From DASVDK01 sp036381125 [NCBI: Thermodesulfobacteriota bacterium] (GTDB lineage: Bacteria > DASVDK01): a stretch of 14,115 nt of DNA. A program made the translations under genes and the position numbers. A model generated the notes under the pieces. It was not told the DNA's origin. It did no database searches and saw only the letters and a list, made by a program, of their open reading frames with translations. Below are positions 13,429 to 14,115 of the stretch, one piece after another; position 1 is the stretch's first letter; each line of letters begins with the position of its first letter. Where the stretch lies: positions 1 to 14,115 of the forward strand of contig DASVDK010000303.1 of the NCBI GenBank assembly GCA_036381125.1, given 5' to 3'.

Positions 13429-13993
13429 CCTCCTTGCGGTGATGGTCCTCGCGGCGCCGGCGCCGGCCCTGGCGTTCGCGGCCGAGCCCGCGCCGGCCCG
13501 GCCGGGGAGCGCGGCCTCGCCCGCCCCGACCGAGGCGGAGGCGCGGCGCGTCCGGGAAATCTCGGCGCAACTCCGCTGCGTGGTCTGCCAGGCGCTGTCG
13601 GTGGCCGATTCGCCCTCCACCACGGCGCAGCAGATGCGCGCCCTGGTCCTCGAGCAGGTGCGCGCCGGCAAGAGCGACGAGGAGATCCTGGCCTACTTCG
13701 TGAGCCGGTACGGGGACTGGGTCCTCCTCGCGCCGCCGCCGCGCGGCTTCAACCTGCTCGCCTGGGGGCTGCCGTTCGTCGGGATCGGGATCGGCGTCGT
13801 CGCCGTCGTCCTGGCCGCCCGTCGATGGGTGCGCAACGGGAGGGCGGCGCGGGCATCCTCGGCCGCGTCGGGTGCCCCTTCGGCCGAGGCGGACGGCACG
13901 GCGCCGTTGCCGGCACGCGAGGAGCCGGGCGCACGGCCTCGTTCGGCCGCTCGCGACCGACTCGCCGAGGAACTGGCGCGCCTCAGACCGTGA
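13409..13993 (+). CDS. ccmH: Cytochrome c maturation protein CcmH (CcmH/CycL N-terminal type)
   Basis: A membrane-bound periplasmic thioredox protein that presents reduced apocytochrome c to CcmF. It has 194 aa. GTG 13409 lies inside the end of ccmG (20-nt overlap), with GAGGAG about six to seven bases upstream. A cleavable signal peptide (LAASLLAVMVLAAPAPALAF) is followed by the redox motif LRCVVCQ (Cys57, Cys60) and ALSVADS, then the helical bundle ILAYFVSRYGDWVLL with APPPRGFN. One membrane segment follows (LLAWGLPFVGIGIGVVAVVL). After it a 50-odd residue Ala/Arg/Pro-rich tail makes the protein longer than the usual ~150 aa. The E. coli CcmI-like second domain is absent here; a separate gene follows. 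Confidence 0.95.
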   Translation: MRSLAASLLAVMVLAAPAPALAFAAEPAPARPGSAASPAPTEAEARRVREISAQLRCVVCQALSVADSPSTTAQQMRALVLEQVRAGKSDEEILAYFVSRYGDWVLLAPPPRGFNLLAWGLPFVGIGIGVVAVVLAARRWVRNGRAARASSAASGAPSAEADGTAPLPAREEPGARPRSAARDRLAEELARLRP

Positions 13994-14000
13994 ACCGGCC

Positions 14001-14115
14001 ATGACCCTGCTCCTTGCCGCGCTCGTCGTCGCGGCGGCCCTCGCGGCCGTCCTCGTCCCCCTCGTCCGGACCCGGCCGGCGCCGGCGACGCCGGCGGCCG
14101 CCGAGCCGCGCGAGG
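14001..14115 (+). CDS. Probable CcmI-type membrane protein, 3'-truncated by window end
   Basis: ATG 14001 begins seven bases after the ccmH stop and the frame is open to the end of the window (38 codons). It encodes a hydrophobic N-terminal anchor (LLLAALVVAAALAAVLVPLV) followed by an Arg/Pro/Ala-rich stretch. In this position, directly after ccmH, a CcmI-like protein (membrane anchor plus TPR domain that chaperones apocytochrome c) is expected, but the informative part lies outside. There is no clear SD. Confidence 0.5.
   Translation, partial: MTLLLAALVVAAALAAVLVPLVRTRPAPATPAAAEPRE

Noticed and set aside
1-14115. tRNA genes, CRISPR arrays, insertion sequences or transposase genes
   Set aside because: No cloverleaf-like sequence, no regularly spaced repeats and no transposase motifs were seen; the few gaps between genes are all shorter than 200 bases.

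Overview
This is a GC-rich (about 72% in hand-counted stretches) Gram-negative chromosomal segment. Twelve complete genes, two genes cut by the window edges and one doubtful small ORF all lie on the + strand. Gram-negative character follows from a periplasmic lytic transglycosylase, a TPR lipoprotein with a lipobox, and a full System I (Ccm) cytochrome c maturation set. The gene content and composition resemble high-GC uncultured lineages such as Rokubacteria/Methylomirabilota or former Deltaproteobacteria, but that placement is an impression, not a result.

Layout. (1) 1-1167: C-terminal part of an Slt-type lytic murein transglycosylase. (2) 1301-3066: a two-gene ABC-2 exporter of NodI/NodJ (DrrA/DrrB) type whose ATPase seems to start at a CTG codon behind an ideal Shine-Dalgarno. 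(3) 3128-5115: a small TPR lipoprotein overlapping a PIN-PhoH ATPase gene by 4 nt. (4) 5285-6858: a two-gene cassette of lower GC, a beta-class DNA amino-methyltransferase overlapping (TTGA) a 213-residue protein with a PD-X15-ExK nuclease signature. It looks like a compact, acquired type II restriction-modification system. (5) 6880-7896: tsaD, for tRNA t6A synthesis. (6) 7924-14115: ccmAB (fused), ccmC, ccmD, ccmE, ccmF, ccmG, ccmH and the start of a probable ccmI.

How the genes work together. The ccm genes form one tightly packed operon. CcmAB and CcmC, with CcmD, load heme onto the periplasmic chaperone CcmE (His122). CcmF, with CcmH and probably CcmI, ligates it to apocytochrome c. CcmG and CcmH keep the CxxCH thiols reduced. 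CcmA and CcmB are one polypeptide here, and CcmG carries a CxxxC rather than the usual CxxC active site. Both are visible directly in the reading frames.

Regulation. Four putative transcription-unit heads share the pattern GGTAnnnT followed by 6-7 nt and then an NTG codon: before the nodI-like gene, the lipoprotein, the methyltransferase and ccmAB. This geometry would put the transcription start at or next to the start codon, suggesting leaderless mRNAs. Within units, genes are coupled through 4-20 nt overlaps or Shine-Dalgarno sequences.
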